A stretch of 47,988 nt of DNA from Bacteroidales bacterium (GTDB lineage Bacteria; Bacteroidota; Bacteroidia; Bacteroidales; ML635J-15): positions 1 through 47,988 of the forward strand of contig JAFZWY010000028.1 of NCBI GenBank assembly GCA_017617125.1. The letters run 5' to 3'. Made by a program: the position numbers and the translations under genes. This document shows positions 31,596-40,603 of the stretch, piece after piece (within the stretch, counting starts at the first letter, position 1; each line of letters starts with the position of its first letter). The notes below the pieces were generated by a model. It was not told the DNA's origin and made no database searches. It saw nothing but the letters and a program-made list of their open reading frames with translations.

Positions 31596-33521
31596 TTATT
31601 CTACAACTATGGTCCTTACAACAACGCCATCGGCAGTTGCAATTCTAATCATATAGTTGGCTTTTGAAAAATCAGCAACGTCAATTGTCTCAAAGTTTGA
31701 ATTTACATCCTTGGTCATTATCACGCGACCTGTCATGTCGATAATGGTAATGTTCTGCATACCTTGAGCGGCGATGTTTACTGATGTGCTAGCTGGGTTA
31801 GGATAAACACTGATTTCGTTTATAGCAATATCGTCAACAGAAACTGGATCGGTAACAGTTATGTAACCGTCTTTTGTTTCTACTGTTCCTGAATTAAATA
31901 AAGATATTTCGGAATCTGAAGCAGCAAGCGAAACACTATAAACGCCAGCTGTTGTGTATGTGTACGAAGCATTGAAATCTGTAGAAGTATAGTCTCCAAT
32001 CAATCCGCCAAGCATATTGTCGGCATTGAAATTCCACTGATAATAAACAGTACCGGTGTAAGGTTCTCCATTAACGGTAACCGTTGTATTGTTTGTAAAG
32101 TTTACTGTCTCGCCAACGTTGATAGTGGTAACATCTGCAACAAAATCAACATTAAAAACAGGTGTAGGCTCGCCTACATTAACTGTTATACTTTTTGTAT
32201 CCTGCCTATCACCCTCGCCATATGCGGTTAATGTTGTTGTGAATGTACCTATTGAGCTATAAGTTACAATGACTTCGGCTTCGGTGGATGTTTCTGGAGT
32301 ACCGCCCTCGAAGAACCAAGAGAGACTAGTTGCGCCAGTGCTTGTGCTTGTGTAAGTTACGCTTTGCCCCTGCTCAATGGTTATCGACTGAGTTAACAAT
32401 CCCGATGCTGCAGGATCGGAAGTAAAATCAGCAGTTACTGCATACGGATCGTCTTCAACGGTTATATACGCGTGCTTTACCAAAGTATCTGCAGTTGTAT
32501 AAACGCCATATTGCGAAGTTGAAACAGCCAGCTTAACAGAATAGACTCCGGCAGTAGTGTATGTGTACGAAGGATTTTCGTCGCTCGAACCCGAAAGCAA
32601 AGAAGTTGTTCCACCATCGGCATCGAAAGTCCATCTGTAGTACAATTCGCCAGTGTATTCATTTCCTGCCTGGGTAGCCGTAGTATTGTTTGTGAAATTT
32701 ACTGCCTGGCCCACATAAACAGATGTGTTGTCGGCGACAAAGTCGACATTGATAAGAACAGGTGCAGCACTAACGGAAATATTTACACTTGCAGTGTCGG
32801 TCGAAGTTTCATCTTCATTGTAAGCTATAAGTTTTGCTACAAAACTGCCATCGGTTGGATATGTTACTTCCACTTCGCTTGCTGTAGAAGATTCGGGATT
32901 TCCTCCAGGGAAATTCCATGCAACATGGTGAGTATTTTCGTTGCATGTGCTAGTAAAGGTAACTGTTTCTCCAGCTGTAATATTAACCGAAGAACTAGTC
33001 CACGAAGATGTTACTTCAGGATCGGTGGTAAAGCTAGCAATTACAGTACCTTGCTCATGAACTGTAAGAGTAATACCGGTAGAGTAACCGTTTTCGGTGT
33101 CAACAGCGAAATTTGCAGCAGACAGAAGAAAGCCTGATCCATATAAGTGAGCTCTCATATTTAAAGCGAAATCTCCTGCAGCCGTTGGTGTTCCGCTGAA
33201 ATTTACTGTGCAGTATTCTAATGCATCAATCATGGTATCGCTAATACAAAAACTCAAGCCATCGGGAGCACCAATAAAATTCTTGAACCAAATACTATCA
33301 ACAGTTGCTCCCAATGCTGATGCTGGACACTGGATAGTAATACACTGCTCAACATACTGACCAACATACATTGTTGGGAAAGTTGTTGGACTATAAGGAA
33401 CTACGCCCGTAGAAAAGCCATCGGTGGCAGGTGGGCATGGATTGTCGCATACGGTAATCTGCGCGAAACCGCAAATTGACATTGCAAAGATTGCAACAAT
33501 TGAGAATAAAAGTTTTTTCAT
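31596..33521 (-). CDS. Secreted multi-PKD protein with T9SS type A sorting domain (641 aa)
   Basis: The signal peptide ends near residue 20 (CGFAQ). Residues about 22-165 form an uncharacterised Cys-containing domain with STGVVPYSPT and CITIQCPASA, shared with the next gene. Four PKD-like beta-sandwich domains follow (about 166-250, 255-352, 360-450, 455-550), recognised by AWNFPGGNPESS, YRWTFDADGG, LSWFFEGGTPE and YQWNFNADN. The last 80 residues are a type A sorting domain: ISVYPNPASTSVNI, NITIIDMTGRVIM, ANYMIRIATADGVVVR. It should cross the outer membrane by T9SS and be attached to the surface. No catalytic domain is seen; adhesion or binding is likely. It is the third gene of the minus-strand set with the TonB receptor. 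Confidence 0.9.
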   Translation of the reverse strand: MKKLLFSIVAIFAMSICGFAQITVCDNPCPPATDGFSTGVVPYSPTTFPTMYVGQYVEQCITIQCPASALGATVDSIWFKNFIGAPDGLSFCISDTMIDALEYCTVNFSGTPTAAGDFALNMRAHLYGSGFLLSAANFAVDTENGYSTGITLTVHEQGTVIASFTTDPEVTSSWTSSSVNITAGETVTFTSTCNENTHHVAWNFPGGNPESSTASEVEVTYPTDGSFVAKLIAYNEDETSTDTASVNISVSAAPVLINVDFVADNTSVYVGQAVNFTNNTTATQAGNEYTGELYYRWTFDADGGTTSLLSGSSDENPSYTYTTAGVYSVKLAVSTSQYGVYTTADTLVKHAYITVEDDPYAVTADFTSDPAASGLLTQSITIEQGQSVTYTSTSTGATSLSWFFEGGTPETSTEAEVIVTYSSIGTFTTTLTAYGEGDRQDTKSITVNVGEPTPVFNVDFVADVTTINVGETVNFTNNTTVTVNGEPYTGTVYYQWNFNADNMLGGLIGDYTSTDFNASYTYTTAGVYSVSLAASDSEISLFNSGTVETKDGYITVTDPVSVDDIAINEISVYPNPASTSVNIAAQGMQNITIIDMTGRVIMTKDVNSNFETIDVADFSKANYMIRIATADGVVVRTIVVE

Positions 33522-33550
33522 ATCGATATGTGTTTTGAAGTTTCTAAGTT

Positions 33551-33628
33551 TTCGCTGGCTGAGCGGAGCCGAGCCAAATTCCTACATAAAATGTAGGCCG
33601 ACCCTTCGATTTCGCCCAGGGAGCGGCT
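33551..33628. repeat. Intergenic repeat related to CTTCGAC/GAGCGAAGC family
   Basis: GCTGGCTGAGCGGAGCC, a CCTACA/TGTAGG hairpin and CCCAGGGAGCGGC lie between the two PKD genes. CAGGGAGCG also occurs at 25079-25087. It separates the two coding regions by 109 bases. Confidence 0.5.
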
Positions 33629-33630
33629 AA

Positions 33631-34923
33631 TTATCTTGTTTTTATTATCCGTTTCAACGAAGTGCCGTTTTGTGTTTCAACCTTTATCATATATTCTGCA
33701 CTGGCAAAGCCACTAAGATCGATACTTGTTGCAGAGCAACTTTCGTTTGCAAAGTAAACAATTCTACCCGACATATCCAATATTGTTACCGAAACAAGAT
33801 TTTCTGCTTCGACATTGAGTATGCTGCTTGTTGGATTTGGGTAAATGCTTACCATATCGTCGACATTGTAATCGTTGATGCCGACAACATTTATTGTACG
33901 TGCTATAGAATCACGTCCATACGCATTTTCGGCAACAAGTGTGACAAGATAGTTGCCTTCGGCTGCAAATGTAACTACAGGATTCTGTTCTGTTGAAGTT
34001 GCAGGAGTTCCATTTTCGAATGTCCAGCTCCACGATGTCGGCAAGTTTGTTGTCAAATCGTTGAACTGTACAGAAAAAACGTTAGCTTGCTGCGATGTAC
34101 GGAACGAAAAGTCGGCAACTGGAACATCGCCAGTCTGTGCTTCGGTAACAGTAATGTAAGATGTTTCTGTCTTAGTATTCTCGCCACAGGCATTTGTAAC
34201 TCTCAGCGAAACCTGGTATGTTCCGGGAGTCGAGTACATTACGCGAGGATTTTCCTCAGTTGAGGTTGCAGGATTACCGCCTTCGAAAGTCCAAGAACGA
34301 GTTGTCTGATAACCAGTAGATGTATTTGTGAAATTTACAGCTGTACCAGCGGAAATGTTGGTAGCATCGGCTAAAAATCCTGCTACAAGTGCTGGACCAT
34401 TTACAACAGTAACCTGAATAGCATCAACACCATCTGGAGACATTGTATCTGTATTGATTGGCAACCCGAAAAGACTGATTGCAGCACTTAATTTAAGCTG
34501 ATATGTACCAGCCTGCAATGGTGTTCCTGTAAGATGAAGCGTATAGTATTCTCCAGGACTCCAGTTTGCACTCGACAAGCAATACGAAACACCTTCAGGC
34601 AAACCTCCGAATCCCGTAACTTCTATACCATTAACCTGTAAGGAATAATTCATCATACTATTATTAGTAATACCTGCTTGATAAGGATTAATGCTTTCTG
34701 GACATTTCAATGTTACGCACATATCCAAAGGTTCGCAAGTCCTTATTTCTGGAAAATTTTCAACTGTTGGAGAATAAGGAACTACACCTGTTGAAAAGAC
34801 ACCATTTTGATTGGGAGGACAAGATTCACCTTCTCCGCATACTACCAATGGTCCCGCAGTTGACTGAGCATTTGCAGCAAATGCCATTGCAACGAACAAA
34901 AAGAGTGATAAAAATTTCTTCAT
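33631..34923 (-). CDS. Secreted PKD protein with T9SS type A sorting domain (430 aa)
   Basis: A paralogue of the downstream 641-residue protein. The signal peptide ends near residue 19 (FAANAQ). The N-terminal domain has the same FSTGVVPYSPT motif and cysteines (CPPNQNG, MCVTLKCPES). Two PKD domains follow (about 180-258 with TRSWTFEGGNPATS, 268-345 with SWSWTFENGTPATS), then a type A sorting domain over the last 75 residues (VSIYPNPTSSILNV, VTILDMSGRIVYF, AEYMIKVETQNGTSLKRI). It lies 11 bases after the TonB receptor stop, so they are cotranscribed. Surface location is expected; function unknown. Confidence 0.9.
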   Translation of the reverse strand: MKKFLSLFLFVAMAFAANAQSTAGPLVVCGEGESCPPNQNGVFSTGVVPYSPTVENFPEIRTCEPLDMCVTLKCPESINPYQAGITNNSMMNYSLQVNGIEVTGFGGLPEGVSYCLSSANWSPGEYYTLHLTGTPLQAGTYQLKLSAAISLFGLPINTDTMSPDGVDAIQVTVVNGPALVAGFLADATNISAGTAVNFTNTSTGYQTTRSWTFEGGNPATSTEENPRVMYSTPGTYQVSLRVTNACGENTKTETSYITVTEAQTGDVPVADFSFRTSQQANVFSVQFNDLTTNLPTSWSWTFENGTPATSTEQNPVVTFAAEGNYLVTLVAENAYGRDSIARTINVVGINDYNVDDMVSIYPNPTSSILNVEAENLVSVTILDMSGRIVYFANESCSATSIDLSGFASAEYMIKVETQNGTSLKRIIKTR

Positions 34924-34934
34924 ATGCTAATCAT

Positions 34935-37334
34935 TTAAAATTTTGACGATATTGATATTTCAAAGCGGCGCGGAGCGCATATATCGCCCGGACGACCGCA
35001 ATAAACTTGATTCAAAAGGTTCTTTATATGGAACGACAATTTTGTCTCCTTGTAAAGCTTTGCCCCAACATAAAAATCAATATTCCAGAAATTCTGTCCT
35101 GCTGTTCTTATGCGGTAATCCCAATATCCAGGAAGGATGAACATATCGCTCAACATTCTGTACATAAGATTCACTTCCTCGTCGGGACGTTCATCGCAGA
35201 ACAGACGGTCTACATTCTTGACCTTGCTCTTCCATACCAGGTCGGCACCTATCTCGAACCACTTAGCATTTATGCTAACATCAGCCTTTACCGAATGTTT
35301 GTATCTGTATTTCAAAGTTTTGTCATCTGTAGAAGTTGACGGATCGATGTCGTCGGATATGTATTTTGGATTATTATAAGTGTACCCTATAGTTGCTGTA
35401 AGTTCGCCCCATTTACCAAGCGGACCTGTAATTACACCAGAAAGGTCAACTCCGAAAATGTCGGCATTACCAACATTTGCACATTGGAAACCATACTCGG
35501 TACCCACCATGCTAGTTGATGGATCCCAAGGCTCACCAGTCTGCGAATTAAGTATCACGAAACCGAACTCCATCATGTTGTACATACGCTGGAAATATAC
35601 TGCAGCATCGGCAAAACCTTTCCACTTGCCAAGCTTGTAGCCCTGCTTAGCTCCCACTTCCACACTCCAGCTTGTTTCGGGATTAAGCTTGAGATTCGGG
35701 AAAACCTTAACTGCGCCAAGCGCCATCGAAATGAATTTTTCGGAAACAGCCGGGAACCTATATCCCTGTCCGAACGATGCGCGCAGGAAAGTAGCCTCGG
35801 CAACCTGATAGTTGATACCAAGCCGTGCTACAGGCTTTATCGGAATATTAATCGTATCCTTGCCAAACCTAAGTTCGGTTTTTGTCATCGACGTATCGAC
35901 CTTGAAATACTCGAAGCGCACGCCAAGCGAAAATTTCAACCTGCCATAACGGGCATCGCCTTGAACATACGCTGCGACCTCGTTGCTATAGTGGTCGTTG
36001 AACATATTCGACACAACCTCCTGATAATTCTCCACAGCTCCTGCCGAAATCTTCCAATGCTCCAACGACTTCTGATACTGGTATTCGGCATACCACACAT
36101 CACCGAGGCTATTCTTCATAGAATCGTTAGCAATTTCGTTCAAAGTGCGGAAAAAACGAGTGCGCAAGCTGTGCCTGTCTTCATTTTTAGGACAAATATA
36201 CTGCACAAACGGATCGACATTTACCCTGTAGCCCTGAGTTGGAGCAGTAGACCCGCCCAATTTCGTATTTGAAACGTATGGTGTTGTATCGGAATCCCAC
36301 ATGAAAAAGTCGCTAATCTGATTTTGCATAAAGTTTGCATTTACGCCAATCGAAAGTCCGTCAACTTTCTTGAAGCGGTAGCGGAGGTTTGTGTTCAGTC
36401 GGGCACGACGTTCGTATTCAGTATCGCGGAAGCCCTCGTTCTTATAGAAGTTTCCACCTAAAACAAAGTCGAAATTGCCGAACTGCTGGCTATGCATGAA
36501 ACTTGCTCCCATGTATGCAGGATTTTGTTCCTCGCCCCACCATTTGAAACGATCGTCGGCAGGATTGCCGTAAATTCCAAAGAAGGCGTTTACCTTTGTA
36601 ACTGGCTCGGAGGTTGGATAAGCAGTACGGATGTTTATCACACCGCCCAATGCCTGCGAACCGAACAAAGCCGACGAAGCGCCTTTCAGCACCTCCACCT
36701 GCGAAATATTCTCGGTGGGAATATAGTTCCATTTTGCATCGGCAATATCGGCCGACATGATTGGCATTTCATCAACCAAAATCATAACGCGGCTACCTGC
36801 GCCGTAGCTCCAACCAGTACACGAACGGATACTCGGCTGGTGGTTGTTGACATCCACACCAGGAACCTTGTTGAGCGACGATTCGATATTGTAAGTGTTT
36901 TTGTTCTCTATCATCTGTGGCTTAAGCACTTCCATTGAGATGGTAATGTCCTGCAATTTCTGCTCGTACTTACCAGCACTCACAACCACCTCGTCGATAA
37001 TTTCGGCATCCTGAGCCATGACGACATTTATTGTAACATCGGAACCCGAAATAGTAACGTTCTCGTTATAATTTTGGTAACCTATGTAATTGTATTTTAC
37101 CTTGTATGAACCTTCTGGGAGTGCGATTTCGTAATTTCCGTCAAAATCGGTGCTAGTTCCTGTCTTTATCTTTTCGTTGGTGCTGGTCACCATTACATTT
37201 ACACCGAAAAGACCCTCTTTCGTACCATCGTCGGTAATCTTACCCTTCAGTTTTGCCGACTGCGAATATCCGCTTATGCACATGAAGGCAAACACTAGAA
37301 CGGCAAATGTACTTGATAATATGCGTCTTACCAT
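34935..37334 (-). CDS. TonB-dependent receptor (799 aa)
   Basis: An outer-membrane receptor with a signal peptide (to about residue 24, ISGYSQ), a carboxypeptidase-like regulatory domain (about 26-105: LKGKITDDGTKEGLFGVNV, SYKVKYNYIGY), a plug (about 115-225: EVVVSAGKYEQKLQDI, NVEVLKGASSALFGSQALGG-type segment, read here as VEVLKGASSALFGSQALGG) and a barrel ending FEISISSKF. The pattern is closest to FepA/CirA-like siderophore or cobalamin receptors. No SusD gene is present. The ATG at 37334 was preferred over 37361 because the latter lies in the TACATTTG promoter box (37359-37366). It heads the operon with the two PKD proteins, which may form a surface complex with it. Confidence 0.92.
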   Translation of the reverse strand: MVRRILSSTFAVLVFAFMCISGYSQSAKLKGKITDDGTKEGLFGVNVMVTSTNEKIKTGTSTDFDGNYEIALPEGSYKVKYNYIGYQNYNENVTISGSDVTINVVMAQDAEIIDEVVVSAGKYEQKLQDITISMEVLKPQMIENKNTYNIESSLNKVPGVDVNNHQPSIRSCTGWSYGAGSRVMILVDEMPIMSADIADAKWNYIPTENISQVEVLKGASSALFGSQALGGVINIRTAYPTSEPVTKVNAFFGIYGNPADDRFKWWGEEQNPAYMGASFMHSQQFGNFDFVLGGNFYKNEGFRDTEYERRARLNTNLRYRFKKVDGLSIGVNANFMQNQISDFFMWDSDTTPYVSNTKLGGSTAPTQGYRVNVDPFVQYICPKNEDRHSLRTRFFRTLNEIANDSMKNSLGDVWYAEYQYQKSLEHWKISAGAVENYQEVVSNMFNDHYSNEVAAYVQGDARYGRLKFSLGVRFEYFKVDTSMTKTELRFGKDTINIPIKPVARLGINYQVAEATFLRASFGQGYRFPAVSEKFISMALGAVKVFPNLKLNPETSWSVEVGAKQGYKLGKWKGFADAAVYFQRMYNMMEFGFVILNSQTGEPWDPSTSMVGTEYGFQCANVGNADIFGVDLSGVITGPLGKWGELTATIGYTYNNPKYISDDIDPSTSTDDKTLKYRYKHSVKADVSINAKWFEIGADLVWKSKVKNVDRLFCDERPDEEVNLMYRMLSDMFILPGYWDYRIRTAGQNFWNIDFYVGAKLYKETKLSFHIKNLLNQVYCGRPGDICAPRRFEISISSKF

Positions 37335-37358
37335 ATAATCGCCTTTAATAACCAAATA

Positions 37359-37366
37359 CAAATGTA
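37359..37366 (-). promoter_or_regulatory. Putative -7 box for the TonB receptor operon
   Basis: TACATTTG on the minus strand, 24 bases upstream of the ATG at 37334; it overlaps the alternative upstream start. Confidence 0.55.
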
Positions 37367-37617
37367 ATCACTTTTTCCCCCACAATATGTTTTTGAGCCG
37401 ATTTTTACTCACATTGCATTGTTCAACTCACACACCTACAGCGACTTAAGATACAGCACAAAACAAAGCCTATAAATTAAATTTTAGAACAGAACTAGCA
37501 GATTATATTTCGTTTTGTGCTATAAATATAATATCAGGATAGTAAAATGTGGGAAAGACAGGCAAGCTGCATCTATCCTCTCGGAATCAATATATTAAAA
37601 AAAACTTAAAAAATATC
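37367..37617. other. Divergent intergenic region between receptor and beta-helix genes
   Basis: AT-rich sequence with no gene, lying between the minus promoter at 37359 and the plus promoter at 37618. No convincing operator palindrome was seen. Confidence 0.4.
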
Positions 37618-37648
37618 TTGTTTGTGTAAATATGTATCTCTACATTTG
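37618..37648 (+). promoter_or_regulatory. Promoter of the beta-helix T9SS gene
   Basis: TTG at 37618-37620 (or TTTG at 37621-37624) and TACATTTG at 37641-37648 form a good Bacteroidota promoter. It implies a leader of about 170 bases before the ATG at 37825. Confidence 0.6.
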
Positions 37649-37654
37649 CAACGG

Positions 37655-37824
37655 GAAATAATATGAGGACATGATTACAGTATATTCCATATATCGCATA
37701 TTGCACAGTACAGCGGGACTTGTGTAGCTGTCCCTATGCCGCAGAGGGACGTTAAATATGGCTACGGTATAAAAACTAAAAATTATATATAATTAATTAT
37801 TTGTATAACAATAAATTTTGTTTT
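37655..37824 (+). promoter_or_regulatory. Leader with short upstream ORF and alternative hairpins
   Basis: An 18-codon ORF starts at 37671, four bases after a GAGG, and stops with TAG at 37725-37727. Around its end are competing pairings: ACAGC (37710-37714) with GCTGT (37727-37731), GGGAC (37715) with GTCCC (37730), and GTCCCT (37730-37735) with AGGGAC (37745-37750). The last excludes the first two. No T-run follows. Regulation by translation of the upstream ORF is conceivable. Confidence 0.4.
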
Positions 37825-40530
37825 ATGAGAAAAATATTTTTAATTTTATTAGTGACGATTTTGTCTGTTAATATAATGTGGGCCCAGAGTGGTAACGAAC
37901 AAAAAGCTAATACATCGAGAACCGATGAAATAATTGGAAATTCTACTCTTTCTTGCTGCCAAGTTGGCTCTTATGAGATATCAAACGCAATATGGTACAA
38001 TTCCATACCCAACAATGCAACAATTGAATGGGAAGTAAGCGAAAATCTCAGAATTGTTTCTGATCGAAATGCGCCCCAGGTAGATGTTTGTGCTGTTGGT
38101 CCCGGAACCGGATATGTAACAGTAAATTTTTATGTTGAAGAATATACTTTTGCTGTTTATACAACGACAAAAAATGTATCTATAACTTCTAACTATTCCT
38201 CATACTACTCCAACTATTCATATTCATCAACAACGCCTTTGACACTTCCTGCAAATTCTGTGATTGCGGGGACATTCACTATTGAAAGTGGTGCAAAGGT
38301 TAATATAACATCCACAGTGTATTGTTATGAGGACGCCAAATTTGTAATACAACCAGGCGGTAAGCTCGTTATAAACAACGGAACAATCACTAACCTCTGT
38401 AGCAATAAAATGTGGGACGGTATCTACGTCATAGGCAACAAAACTTTGCCACAAACCCCCACAACAAACCAAGGTTATCTTGAAATTAAGAATCACTCTT
38501 TGATAGAGAATGCAAGAGGCGCCATACACAACTGGGATGGAAGCGATGACAACACCACAGGCGGCATTGTTATAGCATCTAACTCCTCTTTTATTAATAA
38601 TGAATCTGCCGCTTTGTTCGAACCTTATGATAATATAGATAATGGCGTACAGAGCGATGAAAAAAGCCAGTTCTCTTCTTGCACATTTATGATTGACGAT
38701 CAAAATATGATAGCATCAGACAACATTGTTTTTGCAACTATTAATGGTATAAAGGGAATTTATTTTAAAACTTGCGAATTCAGAGACGACAGAACATCTA
38801 TACCAAATGCATTTACGAAAGGCATATTGAGTTATAATTCGGATATTAAAGTTCGTGGCAGATGTGATAATAGCATACCAGTTCTGTACAATGAATGCGA
38901 TTGTCCTATTTTTAATGGGACTACATTTAGTCGTTTAGGTAGAGGCATTTATGCACAGGGGGGTACGCTTACAGTAAACAAAGTAATATTCGACAAATGC
39001 CATAGATCTATTGACGCACGAACTGTAAACTTAACTGTAACCCAATCAAAATTCAACCTAACTTCATGTGATATTTTCGAAGGGAATACGGATGTGATAG
39101 GAATTTATTTCGCTTCATGCTGGACATTCGTAATGGAAGAAAATGATTTTTTCTCTAACTACACATTAGATGGACATGGCGAACGAGTCATCGGAGTAAT
39201 GTGCTGGTCCTCGTCCAACAACACCAATACTATATACAGGAACAAGTTCCGGAGCTTAGATAGTGGAATAGTATTATACCAGGATAACGGAGGACTACAA
39301 ATTCAATGCAACGAGTTTTCCGCATTGTGGAATGGCGATGACATAAGTGCATGTGGAACTATTCCAGCACAAGGTTCCCCATCTAAAAGCGCAGGAAACA
39401 AGTTTAGCCCGGAAAGATTGAATATATATAATGGCACCGCAAATCAAATCACATATTATCTCAGTGGCGCCAACACTTCTGGCAACCCATACTTCCCTGC
39501 ACACTTATATTCCGCTGGTGGTGGTACTATCGTAAGAATTCCAGGAGCCACCGCCAATCCATGTACTTCAACAATATGTACACCACCTACTCCAAACCCA
39601 TTCCCTGGTGTTATAAAAGGAAAGTCAACAACCATAAATGATGACATTTCGTTATACAATGAATTGCAGCAGGCATACGAGCCGCGCCTTGCAGAATACA
39701 AAGCCGCTGGTTACGACTTCCTCCTGAAGAATTTCAACAAGGAAGACGACGACATTGTAGTTAAAGCTGAACGCATGCAGGATACTCTTGCAACAATAAG
39801 TCTCACTATGTCAGAAATTGCAAAGCGCAATATTAATGCAATATATCAGGACACCCTTGTTTTCGACCGCGAAGCCCTCAATGGTTGGTACAACCGTATT
39901 AATACCATTGGTGCAAAATATTCGCTCGTAAACAGCTACTTCGAAACTGGAGAATATGACCTTGCACGCCAAGAGCTTGCATCAATTCCTCAGCGTTTCG
40001 CACTTGACGAAAATGAATCTGCCGAATACGACAATTTCTGCCAGTTCAATTCGTTGCGTGAATCAGTTTTCAAATCGGGCCGCAATTACAAACAGCTTAC
40101 AGAAGAAGAGATTGCAGAACTGCAAGAAATAGCAGAACAAAACGCAGGCATTTCATCCACTAGTGCAAGTTCGATTCTATGCTTCTTCTACGGTATCTGC
40201 CACGACGAGGAACCAGAAATTGATTACGACATGGACAACACTCCTAACGCTCCCGCAGCTTTGGAAGAAGAAACAATCGATGCTAAGTCTATCGCTATCT
40301 ACGTATATCCAAATCCAGCAGAAAACGAACTGAACGTTCTCTTCAATGATATGCCGGATGGCAAAAATACAATCGAACTTCTCGATGTTACAGGCCGACT
40401 GATGCTCTCACAGGAAATCACATCTACCAATGCAAGAATAGACATATCATCGCTCACACAAGGCGTATATATGTATCGCATTGTTAATGGCGAAAACGTA
40501 ATTGTAAGAGACAGGATTGTAAAAGAATAA
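37825..40530 (+). CDS. Secreted beta-helix protein with T9SS type A sorting domain
   Basis: From the ATG at 37825 the protein has 901-902 residues. The signal peptide ends near residue 21 (IMWAQ). An Ig/PKD-like domain follows (about 40-130, with SCCQVGSYEI and TIEWEVSENL). Residues about 145-560 are a right-handed parallel beta-helix, with repeated short strands ending in Asn, Ser or Cys (IENARGAIHNW, IVIASNSSFINN, GIYFKTCEFRD, GIYAQGGTLTVNKVIFDKC). A helical region (about 610-780) precedes a type A sorting domain (YVYPNPAENELNV, IELLDVTGRLMLS, GVYMYRIVNGENVIV). Such proteins are typically surface adhesins or carbohydrate-binding; no lyase active site is obvious. The TTG at 37801 was rejected as start. 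A terminator follows. Confidence 0.9.
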   Translation: MRKIFLILLVTILSVNIMWAQSGNEQKANTSRTDEIIGNSTLSCCQVGSYEISNAIWYNSIPNNATIEWEVSENLRIVSDRNAPQVDVCAVGPGTGYVTVNFYVEEYTFAVYTTTKNVSITSNYSSYYSNYSYSSTTPLTLPANSVIAGTFTIESGAKVNITSTVYCYEDAKFVIQPGGKLVINNGTITNLCSNKMWDGIYVIGNKTLPQTPTTNQGYLEIKNHSLIENARGAIHNWDGSDDNTTGGIVIASNSSFINNESAALFEPYDNIDNGVQSDEKSQFSSCTFMIDDQNMIASDNIVFATINGIKGIYFKTCEFRDDRTSIPNAFTKGILSYNSDIKVRGRCDNSIPVLYNECDCPIFNGTTFSRLGRGIYAQGGTLTVNKVIFDKCHRSIDARTVNLTVTQSKFNLTSCDIFEGNTDVIGIYFASCWTFVMEENDFFSNYTLDGHGERVIGVMCWSSSNNTNTIYRNKFRSLDSGIVLYQDNGGLQIQCNEFSALWNGDDISACGTIPAQGSPSKSAGNKFSPERLNIYNGTANQITYYLSGANTSGNPYFPAHLYSAGGGTIVRIPGATANPCTSTICTPPTPNPFPGVIKGKSTTINDDISLYNELQQAYEPRLAEYKAAGYDFLLKNFNKEDDDIVVKAERMQDTLATISLTMSEIAKRNINAIYQDTLVFDREALNGWYNRINTIGAKYSLVNSYFETGEYDLARQELASIPQRFALDENESAEYDNFCQFNSLRESVFKSGRNYKQLTEEEIAELQEIAEQNAGISSTSASSILCFFYGICHDEEPEIDYDMDNTPNAPAALEEETIDAKSIAIYVYPNPAENELNVLFNDMPDGKNTIELLDVTGRLMLSQEITSTNARIDISSLTQGVYMYRIVNGENVIVRDRIVKE

Positions 40531-40548
40531 GGTTAATATTCATAATGA

Positions 40549-40579
40549 TAACGGCGGGACATTTGTTCCGCCGTTTTTT
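40549..40579 (+). terminator. Terminator of the beta-helix gene
   Basis: AACGGCGG pairs with CCGCCGTT, extended by an AC/GT pair, with a T-run on the plus strand, 20 bases after the stop at 40530. Confidence 0.85.
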
Positions 40580-40603
40580 ATATCTGCCTAATTAAAAGGG
40601 CTT

